NCBI GenBank assembly: GCA_034359265.1
Contig: CP136898.1
Location: 1,180,501 to 1,244,500 of the forward strand
Direction of reading: 5' to 3'
From: Canna indica
Taxonomy: Eukaryota > Streptophyta > Magnoliopsida > Zingiberales > Cannaceae
Length of the DNA stretch: 64,000 bases
The translations under genes were made by a program, and so were the position numbers. Below the pieces are notes generated by a model. It did not search any database. It had not been told where the DNA came from and saw nothing but the letters and a program-made list of their open reading frames with translations. This document shows positions 21,700 through 37,695 of the stretch, one piece after another (positions within the stretch are counted from its first letter, which is position 1; each line of letters starts with the position of its first letter).

Positions 21700-23276
21700 T
21701 TTGTCCTCATCCGCGGTATGGTATTCTTCCGGATCTCTCTATTTGTCGAATAACCCTTTTTGATGCGAAGCCGACGGTGCGGTGCGGATCGGATCTTCTC
21801 AGAAATCGGGCAGCGGCATCGTCACCCGTTGAGAGCAGATCCGCCGATTGGTTCGAATCTCGACCGGGTCGTTTGCGTCACCGATTAAACTTTTACGAAT
21901 CCGAGAAGCATGGAGAGTTGGAGACATAATGGCTCGAATGGCAAACCACATGGTTTGTCTATTGGATTAAAATTGAACCGGATATAAGATGGCGATTTAA
22001 GAGTATGGATCCGAGAGTGGCTTGGGAATGCAAACCCCAACTTATAGCTCTAAGGTGATTTTCTTAATGTCTTTATAACATAATCATTATAAAAAATACA
22101 CGTACCTTATAAAACGTACATATAAGCGAAAATAGACACATAAAACATTATAACCAAAGATTAAATCATAATTCATTAACAATATACAAAAATATCTCAC
22201 CACTAAACTACAGATAAACATAGCTCCACCATCTCATTAGGTACTATTTTTTTAAATTAATATAATAATAATCAATGTAAAATATTGTCAATCACATCGG
22301 TGTTGAGCTATGGATGACAAGAATTCATTTAACCATATTTTAATTGAAATTGTTTGAATTAAAAAATTAATATCTGAAACTGAAATCAAATTATTATTGA
22401 TTCGATGGATAATCGAAATCAATTAATTTGATTCAAATATGTACGATTTTTCATTTGCTAACGAGATAATCAATTTGTAAATAGATAATCAATTGATAAA
22501 TAAATAAAATTATTAATTATTAATTAAAATATTATATATATAATAATTAATTATAGTCAATTTCAGTTACCAATTATATGCAAATCGATAACAAAAATAG
22601 AATTTTGAATTCACTAATGAAAATCAAAATCGAATAGTAAATTTACTATCTAAAATTACTCTGATTAACCAATTTCACTATCATCCCTGCGATGGAGCTC
22701 ATTTCTTAACCAAATCTGTGCTTAATATATATTTAAACGATATGAATATACACAATTATTTGGTAATTTCTAAAAATTAAATATGTTAATAAAAAAGATA
22801 TGTTATTGTTGACTTAATTAATGTAACTTCATTAGAATTTTATCCCAAGAAAAATACAAACACTGAAATAAGTGTCAAATGTAATATTTTAATACAAACA
22901 CAAATCGTAACTCAAGGTTCCTAATCCCACCCCAAGATAGGATTACTTTGGATTTAGAATTTTTTATTTTGTTAATATCTTTTTAATCGAAGCTTACATT
23001 TATTGAATCTGGATTTTATGATTGGGTGAATATCTTTTAACAATCGTGCTTTTGAATGCGCAACATGTATATTGAATTGAGGGTCTGCATTATATTTAGA
23101 AAGCGCATCGACAAATAAAGCGTGCAAAATAACGGGGTAAAGAAAGAATTAATCCTAAAACTGTTCTTATTAAACCTTCAAACATAGAAAAGAAACTTAA
23201 AGCCAGGCTTAACACAGAGAATTGCCCATAACAGCAAATTAACTTTAATTTCCTTGGCAGTGGTAGAACGTCCGAC
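21700..23276. other. AT-rich spacer between the two TCTP genes
   Basis: The spacer holds the promoter of copy 1 and the 3' flank of copy 2. 22300-22700 is very AT-rich with repeated AATTAAT and ATTGATT words. No gene is seen. Confidence 0.5.
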
Positions 23277-25748
23277 TTAACACTTGATCTCCTTCAATCC
23301 ATAGGCAAAGTACAAAAATGTCGGATCAGTCGCACCATCCTTGTAGTAGGCAAACACCAAACTTCCATCATCATGCATGCTCTCACCAACAAAGCTGTCA
23401 AAAGCACATTTCCCGTTATAGTAAAAAATGATCTTAATTGACAGCAAAGTTGCAAGTAAATTCGAGTATGACAGACTACAAACCATATGTTGCAAGTATA
23501 TATTTTCAATGATGATAGCAAGCCGCATTTTTAGAAAAACAAAAACAACACAAATCTCGTCCATATGAATTTGTGAGCATAAATATGGTAGAAAAAATAA
23601 ATTAATACTTACAATTGTAGGTCGCTGAGCTTGGAAAGTAGGAACTTGGTAGCTCCCTCAATATGTTTCTTGAATAAGGCCTGCTTCTCCTCATCAAGTT
23701 TTGGTGTTAGTAGTTTGATATAACGTTTCATATATGTTACAAACTGCTTCTTATCAAAGGGGGGTTGCTCCTGTTAATAATAAGAAAAAACAAACAATGG
23801 ATATTGTACTTCATAACTCCAAGGCAGACAAAATAAATAGTCAACCAAAATTTGTATCCACCTGAAGCCTGAAGGTGTCAACTATATCGACCACCTTGAC
23901 AGCAGTATCATCAACACCTTCATCCTCTTCACCGCCTTCTGCAGAAGGATTTGCACCAATGTCTACATCAACGGACCCTTTAACAACCCACTGCCAATAA
24001 GTCATCACTATTTAGACAAAGAATTGTGGATCACAAATTCTGGAGCAATATTTGAAACAGCAATTTAACAACTACAAGTCATATGGATTTAAAAACTGCA
24101 TTCTTAAGAGGTGCAAAAATGAAGTTGAAAAAGAAGTGATATAAGAAGAATTGCATAAATAACATTTATATGAACCTTAAAACTTGTAAACAAGGGAATC
24201 AACAGAAAAATTACAATCATATCAGTGGTAGTAAATTATAGCATATCAGTGATTGATGAGTAGAAAAAGAATATACTCACTTTCCCATCAACTTCCCAAA
24301 GCATTCCATTTTCAATTTCTTTGTAAGGGAATGAATCAGACAGAAGCTCATCACCTGGAAGAACAAAAATAATGAATTCAGTCAATTGACCAAGCACATA
24401 ATAAGAGAGCACATAAAAACATAAGTATTGATCAAATATGAAGTGGGAAAATAAAGAACAATAAGTATCTTCCACAACAAACTTCTATGAGAAACTATCA
24501 AGTGCTAGAGAACTAAGAAATTTATCAATCCCAAAACCATTTGCAGATCACATACTTTCCTTTCTATTACAGAAAATAGATCAGTTATCTCGTATGACAT
24601 AAGAATATTAAATTGTAAATTAAATGTTATAGTAAACAAATCATAGAAAACCACATATGTAATGTTGTGATTAACAGATTAAGTGCAAAACATGCTGAGT
24701 CCCAAAAACAAGGCCCACGATTGCCGTAATAGGGTTCTGCATGGCAGTGAATCACCTCTAAACTATTCTCAATCTAGGTCAGAAATTACTGTCATTTCTC
24801 AAAGATTTATCAACAAACTACTAGTGATAATTGAGCAGATGCAAAAATTTAAAAAGGGCTCACTGTATAAGTAAAACCACAACAACAGCCAGTGGAGAAC
24901 CTGACTAAACAAACAAGAACATCCAGTTTTCAAATTTTACTTTAGCTTAAATGTTCAGACGGCAAGATTTAGACAGATTGAGCATATTCGAACTGTCACA
25001 TCAGAAGATAAATAAGGGAAGCACTGTACAATTATTTTGTAAAGAATATAATTTATGCTTCTAGTTTGGCAAAAGATTCATTTGTGAAAATCTCAAGAAT
25101 TAATAAAAAAGGATGAATCATTATCTTAACAGATGACAAAAACTTGTAATAATTAATAAAAAGAGTGGAGGCTGTAAAATAATATTTACATATTTGCTCC
25201 GTCTTATACTTCAGAATAATCAAAACGGGAAAAAGTTACAAGGATTGCAATTTATCAGCAACAGTTTGTATTTCAGCAATTACAATCAGTTTTTGTTCAC
25301 GTTCCGTGACCGCAATTATCTATGATTCAAAAATCCAAAGCACATGAGGAATACGAAAAGACCCCAGATTTCAGGATAAATAAACATCATTCACACACAT
25401 AAGCACATGCCGCTGCAACTTAAATTATATCCTAATTATACCAACCAAATAAAAAAAAACTCATTCGTAGCAATTTCTATCGAAATAAATAAAATTAAAC
25501 AGACGGTCATGTACCATAGACGACAAAACCAGATAAAGAATTAAGTACTCCGAGCAGCACAAAATCGAAACTTCAAGACAGATCCTAGTAATAATTACAT
25601 TAAAACTTCAATTATCAGCAAAGGGAACAGCTCTGTATCGAACGAAGCAAAACACACAAAAAGAAAGCGACAAACACAGATCCCAGAGATTCCTCTCACG
25701 AGATGAAATCAGATAAATACCTGTTAACAAGTCCTGGTAGACCAACAT
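23277..25748 (-). CDS. TCTP: Translationally controlled tumour protein homologue, copy 2
   Basis: This is the second TCTP gene, in the same orientation as copy 1, with the same five-exon structure and identical exon lengths: 25721-25748, 24281-24354, 23862-23990, 23613-23770 and 23277-23394 (507 nt, 168 residues). It carries both TCTP signatures ([11 protein letters not shown] and [20 protein letters not shown]). Intron 1 is 1,366 bp against 704 bp in copy 1, and intron 2 is 290 against 185 bp, so the introns have diverged while the coding sequence is conserved. That suggests both copies are under selection. TATATATA lies about 100 bp upstream of the ATG and a double telo-box lies within 45 bp of it. 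Confidence 0.95.
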
Positions 25749-25773
25749 GATGCCTCGATTCCTCTCACAAGAT

Positions 25774-25789
25774 AAAACCCTAACCCTAG
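25774..25789 (-). promoter_or_regulatory. Double telo-box in the TCTP copy 2 leader
   Basis: AAAACCCTAACCCTAG on the plus strand contains two overlapping CCCTAA units, 26-41 bp upstream of the ATG. Confidence 0.55.
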
Positions 25790-25847
25790 AGGAATCGATA
25801 GAAGGAGTGCAGACGAGAGAGGGGGGAAGATCGAGCCAAGGAAGCGA

Positions 25848-25855
25848 TATATATA
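25848..25855 (-). promoter_or_regulatory. TATA box of TCTP copy 2
   Basis: TATATATA lies about 100 bp upstream of the ATG, matching the layout of copy 1. Confidence 0.6.
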
Positions 25856-26183
25856 GCACGGATGGTGGCGTCGTCGGCAGAGTTTTATTCGGAATTTGCC
25901 ATTCTCAAAGACCGTCCGATCATTAATGGACGGGGATAATCAAAAAAATATCTGATGCCTGATCGAACGGCGTAGGTTCTTCATACCATAAAAGTGGCAA
26001 AATATATGCATATCTAAATAAATAATAGTTTTTTAAATAAAAATAAAATAAAGTTATTTAAATCATAAATTTAATTGACTTGGTGTACGGTGGGTCAATT
26101 AAGTCTAGTCGATTTAGGGGCAGGGCTTTAATTGAACCACAAATGAACTGGAATGGAATAAAAGGTTGTAGTATTATTCTATG

Positions 26184-26192
26184 AATTATAAA
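26184..26192. repeat. Left target-site duplication of the hairpin element
   Basis: AATTATAAA is identical to 27004-27012. The match can be extended by one A, so the duplication is 9 or 10 bp. Confidence 0.75.
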
Positions 26193-27003
26193 AGGAGAAG
26201 CGCAGATTTAGCCGAATAAATTTTTAATTTTTTAAATTTTGATAGTATAAATTTCATTTTGATATTTTGGATCTTATAAATTTGCTTTGTAGTACAGATT
26301 TGATCTCATATGCGATGGTCCGTCAACTCTTCGTCAATGTAGACTAACATCGTTCATACACGTTGACATATTTGATCTTATAAATTTTATTTCGAAATTG
26401 TCAGTTCTATATATTAGATCTGTAGAACATATTTGGACATATATGTTTGCCCCTTAGCACAAATTTAGTTCTATCCGCAACAGTTCATTAATTCACCGTC
26501 AACGAAAAAATAAACGATATTATGTCCATATTGACGAGGTTAATAGACCGTCGTGGATAGGACCAAATCGATATGGCAAACCAAATAGATTTGCTCTGTA
26601 ATATACATAAGTTTACTTCGTAACATATATTTGATCATATTCATGATGGTACATTAACTCCGTCAATATGGACATAACGTCGTTTATTTTTTCGTAGACG
26701 GAGAGTTAACGAACCATCACAAATATGATCAAATTTATATTACAGGGCAAATATATAAGACCAAATATGTGCTACGAGACAAATATATGGGACTGAAAAT
26801 TTCGAAATGAAACTTATAAGACCAAATATGTCAACGTGTATGAACGACGTTATTTTACATTGACGGAGAATTAACGAACCGTCACGGATAGGATCAAATC
26901 TGTACTATAAAGTAAATTTACAGAACCGAACATATCAAAAAAAAATTATATGATTAAAATCTAAAAAATTAAAAATTTATAGGATCAAACATGCACTTCT
27001 CCC
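26193..27003. mobile_element. Long-hairpin MULE-like foldback element
   Basis: An 811-bp element is made almost entirely of two inverted arms of about 400 bp that meet near 26590-26640. Reading the right arm in reverse complement reproduces the left arm in order: GTAGTACAGATTTGAT, GTTCATACACGTTGACATAT, TTTCGAAATT and ATGTCCATATTGACG. The ends are AGGAGAAGCGCA and, reversed, GGGAGAAGTGCA. The flanking 9-10-bp direct repeat fits a Mutator-like insertion. There is no coding capacity. A transcript would fold into a long double-stranded hairpin. Confidence 0.85.
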
Positions 27004-27012
27004 AATTATAAA
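27004..27012. repeat. Right target-site duplication of the hairpin element
   Basis: AATTATAAA, identical to 26184-26192. Confidence 0.75.
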
Positions 27013-28010
27013 ATACATAAAATAAAAGTAAAATGAGAATAAAGTGGGAAAAAGGAAGTGAGACATGAAATGGTGGAGAACATGGCCCTAAAAATGGATC
27101 ATTATTCCCTGCATCAAGATATTAGTGGAGGGAGGTGGTCATTTTAACTTACGAGTGAACTTATTTTTGGTAAAAAAACACCTCATTCAAAATCTTGAAA
27201 TTTTTAATTATCCCTCTATTTAGCAGTGATAAAGTGCAAATTATCATTTATATATACAAATGATCATATATATATACAGAATATTCTTGTTTAAATCATA
27301 TTATCAGATTCGCAATTAAGTACATTGTACATAAATTATACACATGCAATCCCATAAAAGATTGCACTTTTAATTAGTTTGATTCGCTGCATATAATAGG
27401 ATATGATAACAAATGATACATAGTATTCGATAGAAACCTTATAAAATCAATTTTATATACTTATAATATATATATATTTTTCAATACATACATTAAATAA
27501 TTAAATAATTAATATTCATCTTTTGACCTATCTATTAATCCTATATAACAAATAAACTCTTTACGTACACCCATGCAATGAGTATAATTAAATCATGATT
27601 GTTGCAACTTATTCACAATGATACATAGAGAACATATTGATAATAAGTATAAATATTTTATGAATATTTTTATTTAAGAATAAATTTATTTTTTAGAGAA
27701 GAAAAAAACCCCTTAATTTTGAGATTTATAACGATGTATTTTCAATCATGACAAGCTTCCATTTCATTTATTTCATCAAATGAAAAAGACATCTTTTTTA
27801 TCCGATGTGATAATATTTTTTTTTTAAAAAAAAAGATATTATTTTTTATCGGATGTACACCAAATATAATATCTATTTTACATTCTTTAAAGAAAATTAT
27901 ATAATGCTCACATAACAAATGAAAATATCCGTTACATAGGAAAAAAACGTGTTTTATAAAGAGAATTGTATATGACGGTAACTACTTAACCAGTTTCTGC
28001 CGCGCGACAT
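27013..28010. other. AT-rich spacer upstream of RPL22
   Basis: The spacer contains long A/T runs, for example around 27810-27850. No gene, inverted repeat or tandem array is seen. Confidence 0.5.
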
Positions 28011-28053
28011 CTTAACACGTTAGGGCTTCTGAAGAAGAGCTTTGAGGATTTGG

Positions 28054-28061
28054 TTTAAATA
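28054..28061 (+). promoter_or_regulatory. TATA-like box of RPL22
   Basis: TTTAAATA lies about 85 bp upstream of the ATG. A variant telo-box TTAGGGCTT lies at 28020-28028, just before it. Confidence 0.5.
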
Positions 28062-28144
28062 GCGACCCTTCTCAAAGCTCGGCGGCTCCTCTGTTTGCTC
28101 CCAACAACCCCATCAGCGGCGGCTTGGCTAAGCGGGGAGAGACC

Positions 28145-30066
<1,922 letters not shown>

Positions 30067-30375
30067 TGGCTTTGATAATTTTCAAGATTTAGAAAGTTAT
30101 TCTTATTTGCAGTTTGTTAATTTCAAACTTCTACGTTCAGGCATCTATTTTTCTTGAGTATTTTGATAATTTTGTTTGAAATATGGCGTTCTCCCAAAGA
30201 ACAAATTCTCTTTTATATCTCTAAAGTTATTTTTCTAGTCCTTAAATGTTTGTTCCATGAATGTTGTGCCAATGACACCTCACAATGATGTTTATTGTTT
30301 ATTTAGTTGTGCTGATTGCGAAAGAGTGTTTCTTCTCGCCAAGACCAATGCTCGGCCAGGTCAATTTTTTGGGCT
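30067..30375 (+). other. 3' flank of RPL22
   Basis: This T-rich sequence follows the stop and is the probable 3' UTR and polyadenylation region. No further feature is seen. Confidence 0.4.
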
Positions 30376-31107
30376 TAAATTAGGGCGGTTCATTGGGTTA
30401 GGTTGACCCAATGAACTCCAAAACCCGACATGCTATTTGGGTTAGGTTGGGTTGGGTTACCCGTACCTACAGATACCCGTGGGTATTTATTTGACACGAA
30501 TCGGATATGGGGAACATATTATACCCATGGGTATGGGTATAAATTTTTACCTATTTAATAAACGGGACGGGCACATATATTATACTATCCACACCAGCGA
30601 ATATTCGCTATCCGTCAATATATATGAAAAATTAAATTTATAATATTTATATATTAATATATAATAGAAAGTTTGAAAATAAATCTAAATAGTCTTCATT
30701 AGATTTCATTTATTTAATTATATTAATTATCCATTTTAGTTTAAAGTATTTTGATTTTAAATTTAATATTGCATAAATGATTATTGCTATTTCTTAAGAC
30801 AACGGTTTAGAATTTAATTATTACGTAGTTTATTATATGGATTAATGTTTCTCAACGAAGTTATCAATAGTGATGAAATGAGAATAATTCATGGTATATT
30901 ATTAGAATAAAATAAAAAAATTTGTCATATACTAAATGAGTATCCTTGGATATCTATGGGTATCAATTACCCGCGAGAGGACGGGTAGCGGATACCCATT
31001 GCGGGTGCGGGTGCAAATACGGGAGAAGGATTTAGTAAACGGATGCTAGTGCGAGTGTGGCACTATTCGTCTTGAACCCCTCGTGTTGACATCCCTACTT
31101 GCTATTT
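30376..31107. mobile_element. Putative hAT-like MITE relic
   Basis: The ends are rich in GGGTTAGGTTGGG, TACCCGTGGGTA and GCGGGTGCGGGTGC words, and the interior is AT-rich. The right end reads GTGTTGACATCCCTA, a common plant hAT-MITE terminus. TGCTATTTG occurs at 30431-30439 and 31100-31108 and could be the target duplication, but the inverted ends do not match well. The boundaries are uncertain. Confidence 0.4.
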
Positions 31108-32846
31108 GTGAGGTGACAAATATTGAATCTGACCTCACCTTATTAAACTTGGTCGGTTTGATTGGTTTTTCCTCTAAACTCGATCGAACTTGACCCATGA
31201 ATAGCCCTTGCATAAACCAAATTTGTGTCGCATACCGTGTAGTCAATCATAAATTAATTAATTACAGGTACGATTGCATTATGTATTTGAAATTTATTGT
31301 TATTATTATTTGAACAACACAATAAAGTTTATTTTCATCCTTTAAATTTAAATAACAAAATTGATTAATGTTAAACATAAAATCATTTTATCAATAATTT
31401 ATATATTTTGATACTATTGCATTTCATATAATGTCGATGGCAAATGGATTTGGGATTAACAATGGCAACCAATTATTAACAAGCAAATTGGTTGCATAAA
31501 TTCACTTTTAATCTACAAATTGAAAACATACTTCAAAATCAAAATAATAATGTCATATTTGCTAAATAAATAATAATACATAGAGTTCTTCAGTTACATA
31601 TATGATCAAATTTATTACTTAACTCTTGTTCACTGTCAAATCATGGTTACTAGTAAGGAACATTAAGCTTTTGGTAACATTATAATGATTTTTCAAGCTG
31701 TGAATATGAGTTCTGAGAATATTATACTGAGAAAGTACCTAATTTGTCAAAATCATATATAAAAAAATTATGATGCTCATCAAAATCATAATTACTTTTG
31801 GCAAAGTTCTAAAGACACCTCACAAAATATTAAATATTTTCAAATTCCCATGATTCATTTTTCAATCCAGTTCAACAAATTTTAAGAATGAACCCAATTT
31901 TTCATCATATTTATTCAGCTTTTTTGGTTGAACAAAAAAAATTTACCCTCCAAAAACATCATAATTCAGAAATTTTATGATAAAATAGATTTAGCTAATT
32001 ATGCAAACCAATTCTATTATTATGTTTTGATAGAAAACAAATAATTTTTTAAAAAAACTGAACATTATATAGTTTATTATAAAATTTTATCAAAAACTTA
32101 GGGTCGTGTGTAAATAAATATAGATATTTATATTATTTTTTATTACTATGCTTTATAAGAACTATAACAAATGTCAAATACGAGAATACTTAAATAATAG
32201 CAATTTTAAAATTTGATCATTTACTAAAGTTATTTCTGTCATGAAAATAATTTATTACTGATAAAATACCCTTGGATAAAAGTAATGTTATTAAATAAAT
32301 AATGAAAATCAAAAGAATGTGATATCATAACAAATATTTTAAGCATTAAAATACTAGTTCTAGATTATAAATTAACACAATGTTTAAAAGATAAACATAG
32401 CAATTAATGATGGCTGAATCTTACCTAAAGGTATAATCACCTATTGTAAATTTTTATATTTGTTTTTAAAAAATAGAGTAATTAAATTCCCCTAACGGAA
32501 TAAATCTTATATAATCTATATCTCAATTCGAATATTTTTTTCTCATGTAAGCTCCCTCCAAGCCGTGCAAACCTAAAGCAAATCCATAAGAAAACGTGAT
32601 ATACCACAAAAAATAAGTAATATAAAATTACTCAGTCACCAAAAATTACTAAAACTGTTAACAAAAACTAGCATACATGATTGTCCATCTTCAAAACAAA
32701 ACATGAAATATAGGAAAGGAGCCTAAGCGATGTGAACAAAGCTCTAGCACCTTTTGCAACATAACATGGTCTTAGGAACAGAACAAAACAAAGGAATGAT
32801 GCATTAGTCACTATGCTTTATCCTAGAAAAAACGATATCTGCTTCT
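31108..32846. other. AT-rich spacer between RPL22 and RPL19
   Basis: No gene, RNA or ordered repeat is seen. The last ~300 bp are the 3' flank of RPL19. Confidence 0.5.
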
Positions 32847-34716
<1,870 letters not shown>

Positions 34717-34826
34717 CTTCTACGCCTCTTCTTCGTCTCCTCCTCCGGCTGCGTTGCGGTGCGAGAAAGCAAAGGAGGGAGGGCGGCGGCAGCCGAGGAG
34801 GTATTTGTAAGGGAATCCTCCTCGTC

Positions 34827-34835
34827 TAGGGTTTT
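34827..34835 (-). promoter_or_regulatory. Telo-box of RPL19
   Basis: TAGGGTTTT on the plus strand is a telo-box on the gene strand, about 110 bp upstream of the ATG. Confidence 0.55.
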
Positions 34836-34913
34836 CACAAGGACAAACTCGTCATACCAACTTCCACAACCCAAACAGGCCGCTCCAGCAACGGCCCGAT
34901 TCACCCAATTCAG

Positions 34914-34920
34914 TTGGGCC
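34914..34920 (-). promoter_or_regulatory. Site II-type element upstream of RPL19
   Basis: TTGGGCC contains the TGGGCC/T motif bound by TCP factors. The telo-box plus site II pair is the usual promoter pattern of plant ribosomal protein genes. Confidence 0.5.
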
Positions 34921-34989
34921 GTCGACGGTATCATCATCCGTGAGTCTAGTAAACGCATCGACGGTCCAGATTTCGTGATTCGTACGTCA

Positions 34990-36174
34990 TCTTTTTTTAA
35001 GAAATAAATAAATAAATTCTATATTATTAACTGAGTGAAGAAAATTTTTCAACGACATTGTAAAAAAATGATGACAAGCTCAAGAGATCAAGGTGTAGTT
35101 TGATTACTCGCAGCGGCATGCAAAAGTAAATGTTTGCGAATAAAATTTATAGTCTATTATTTAATTGTCTGCAAGTGCAAGTGCAAATGCTACAAAAAAG
35201 TATTTTCATACAAAAGCAAATGCTTGCAAATATAATTTGTAGTCTACCTTTGATTGCCCACAAATAGAATTGCAATTTTTATTTATAAGTGTTTGGTTTG
35301 TCGCAAATGAAAAATACAATTACATTTGCAACTTGCATTTTCATATCTAGATCTGGAAAATTATGCCCCAACCTATTAGCTGACACGATACAATCATGCT
35401 CGAGTCCGTTATCGTGCCAAACCAAGGGATGTAGGTCCAGCCTAGCCTAATAGCTTAATAATTAGAGTCAACAAATGGGCGACTCGTTTAGTTTTTCACA
35501 ATCGTGCTAATGGGTCGAACCATGATTTAATTTTCGTGTCATGCCGAGCCCGGGTTCTCATGCTAGGAATTGTAGGGGGCATGATGACATCAAATGAGCC
35601 GCCCATCGCCAAAAATACTCGACTGACGCAGTAGAGGAGTCTATATTTGTCGCTTCAAATGACGACGATCACTCGTATAGATATTTAGAATGTGTGATCC
35701 ATAATCCGTCTCGAATACAAAACGATCCACGAATCACTAGATGAGCAAGCAAGAACCGATGAGCCAATGAGATGTACTTGCGGGCAACTAAACACTCCCT
35801 TGTTGATTTATTTTTTGCAATTAGAGTTATAGTAGTTGAACTTGGAGACAACCAAATACCATTAAGTAGGAGTAGATTTTTGAACTCTATTTGAATTATA
35901 ATTTGAAGATTAGAATTTTGGACTCTATTTGAGTTATAATTTGATTCGCTACCTAATGGATAATTTGATTATAATTCTTATTGGTTAACTCAAATATAAC
36001 AAAAATGTGATATATGATAATAACTCTCTAATGTCACAGATAATGTTTGAAATATGCCAAGAGTCCGCTCGCCCTCCCGCGTAACATCAACAATAATGTT
36101 GCAATTAGATTCAATGCTCCTTTTCCATTTGATCAATAATCGCAAAATTAGAAGCCGATTTTTATTGAAAGTAT
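34990..36174. other. AT-rich spacer with short degenerate repeats
   Basis: A ~92-bp degenerate tandem repeat is visible (ACAAAAGCAAATGCTTGC near 35211 matches GCAAAAGTAAATGTTTGC near 35119). A second small repeat, CTCTATTTGARTTATAATTTGA, occurs near 35884 and 35926. No gene is seen. Confidence 0.5.
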
Positions 36175-36183
36175 TATAATATA
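36175..36183. repeat. Left target-site duplication (imperfect)
   Basis: TATAATATA matches TATAATGTA at 36689-36697 in 8 of 9 bases. Confidence 0.6.
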
Positions 36184-36688
36184 GGGTTAATTAATAAATA
36201 TATCATGATTTTTATCTAAATTCTTAAATTTATCATGACTTTTCATTTGTTTCAAATGCAGACTTCAACTTTCGATTCGTTTTAATTGTATCACACCGTC
36301 AGACTCGAGTTAAATTTTCCGTTAAATTGCTGACATGACGTCGATGACGTGTCAACCTAAGTCCAGTCAACTATTATTTTAATATATAATAAAAAAATAA
36401 GATGATATATATTAGTAAGTACAATAATTCAATAGGTAGCTAAAATATTGTACTTACCAATATACGTCAGCTTATTTATTTTTTTATATTAAATTAATGG
36501 TTGATTGGACTTAGATTGACACGTCATCGATGCTCGATCAACAGTTTAACGACAAATTTAACCCAAATTTGATAGTGTTATATAATTGAAACAGATCGAG
36601 AGTTAAAATCTGTATTTAAAATAAATGAAAAATTAATGATAAATTTAAGAATTTTGATAAAAAAATTGATATATTCATTAATTAATTC
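36184..36688. mobile_element. Second hairpin MULE-like element
   Basis: A 505-bp element consists of two inverted arms of about 240 bp. The left end GGGTTAATTAATAAATATATCA matches the reverse of the right end, GAATTAATTAATGAATATATCA. Inner blocks also pair: TTCTTAAATTTATCAT, GATGACGTGTCAA, CTAAGTCCA, and AAGTACAATA against TATTGTACTT at the tip. It is flanked by a nearly perfect 9-bp repeat. It has no coding capacity and differs in sequence from the element at 26193. Confidence 0.8.
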
Positions 36689-36697
36689 TATAATGTA
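36689..36697. repeat. Right target-site duplication (imperfect)
   Basis: TATAATGTA, 8 of 9 identical to 36175-36183. Confidence 0.6.
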
Positions 36698-37086
36698 GCC
36701 TAGAGTTGCTCCCAAACGGAACAAATTCAACGTGTATACATTCACTAAATTCAATGTGTATAGAAATATCGTTCTTCTTCCCGTCTGACGTTGGATCCAT
36801 TAACAAAAAAGGTCGGGTTATCGAAAAAAATCCGACCCGTTTTGTTCATTCTATTTCTACTCTCTTGATCATACCATGCATCAAAATTTACCCAATCGCG
36901 TCCGACATGTTGGTCGCCCATCCAAACCGATCCAAACCGCGCCGTAAACTGGTTAAACTCGGCGGTCTGGACCACGTGGAAGCATTAACTCCACCCTTGT
37001 GGGATGACCGGAACGCCCCTTCTGAACCACATGCTTCAGCGGACATGACTCTCGAAACAAGGGTGTATTAGTCATTTAATTCATGC

Positions 37087-37262
37087 TTTTTAGGGTTTCC
37101 ACCGCTTCTCGCGCTGTTCGGAGAGGCGCATGGCGGCGGTGCGTAATACTTCCTCGTTTCGCTCGCATCGAACGAATATTCTACCGGTACCTAACAGCGG
37201 ACGCAGCAAAATCAACATCGTAGCCGTTCATCTAATCGCTCCACTATTTTCAACGGTATAGA
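37087..37262 (+). other. Orphan telo-box plus short GC-rich frame
   Basis: TTTTTAGGGTTTCC is followed by ATG at 37130 in a GC-rich context, opening a 43-codon frame (MAAVRNTSSFRSHRT...) that ends at 37259-37261. A possible donor GTGCGT directly follows ATGGCGGCG. It looks like the 5' end of a telo-box-driven gene without a body. I do not recognise the peptide. Confidence 0.3.
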
Positions 37263-37695
37263 ATGAAGCCACGTCGTCTAAAAACAGCCATTGCAGTTCG
37301 AAGCCACATGGGGGATCCCATAGCCGTTCTACAAAGTCGGTTGCAGCGGTCAATTGAACCCGCACGAGGAATTAAATAAGCCTATTCCTTTGTTCCCCCA
37401 AACAGCATTATAAGCTTCGCGTGTTAACTAATTTACGCTTAATAAAACACTCCCTATGATTTTTGCCTCTTTCCCTCCACTGTTTTCTGTTTCCCTCCAC
37501 TTCTCCTCGAGAGATCTCGCACACTTCTCTCTCCCCATTTATAGGGGAAGGATTCCAAGCGTCTCTCAACTTCTTCTTCCCCCTTCTTCAAGGGATCGGA
37601 GTAGGAGATCTCAACTTTGGTGGCGGCAGCAGTGGTAGATCTCACTTAGTTTGCCGCTTCTTCCAGCACTGTTGGCAGCAGATTGACCAAATAGG

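Noticed and set aside
28124..28144. Possible upstream start of RPL22
   Set aside because: The frame is open but the codon at 28124 is TTG. The first ATG is at 28145 and matches the family N-terminus.
30431..31108. Firm call of a hAT element from the TGCTATTTG pair
   Set aside because: The repeat pair could be a target duplication, but the terminal sequences next to it do not form matching inverted ends. Kept only as a low-confidence feature.
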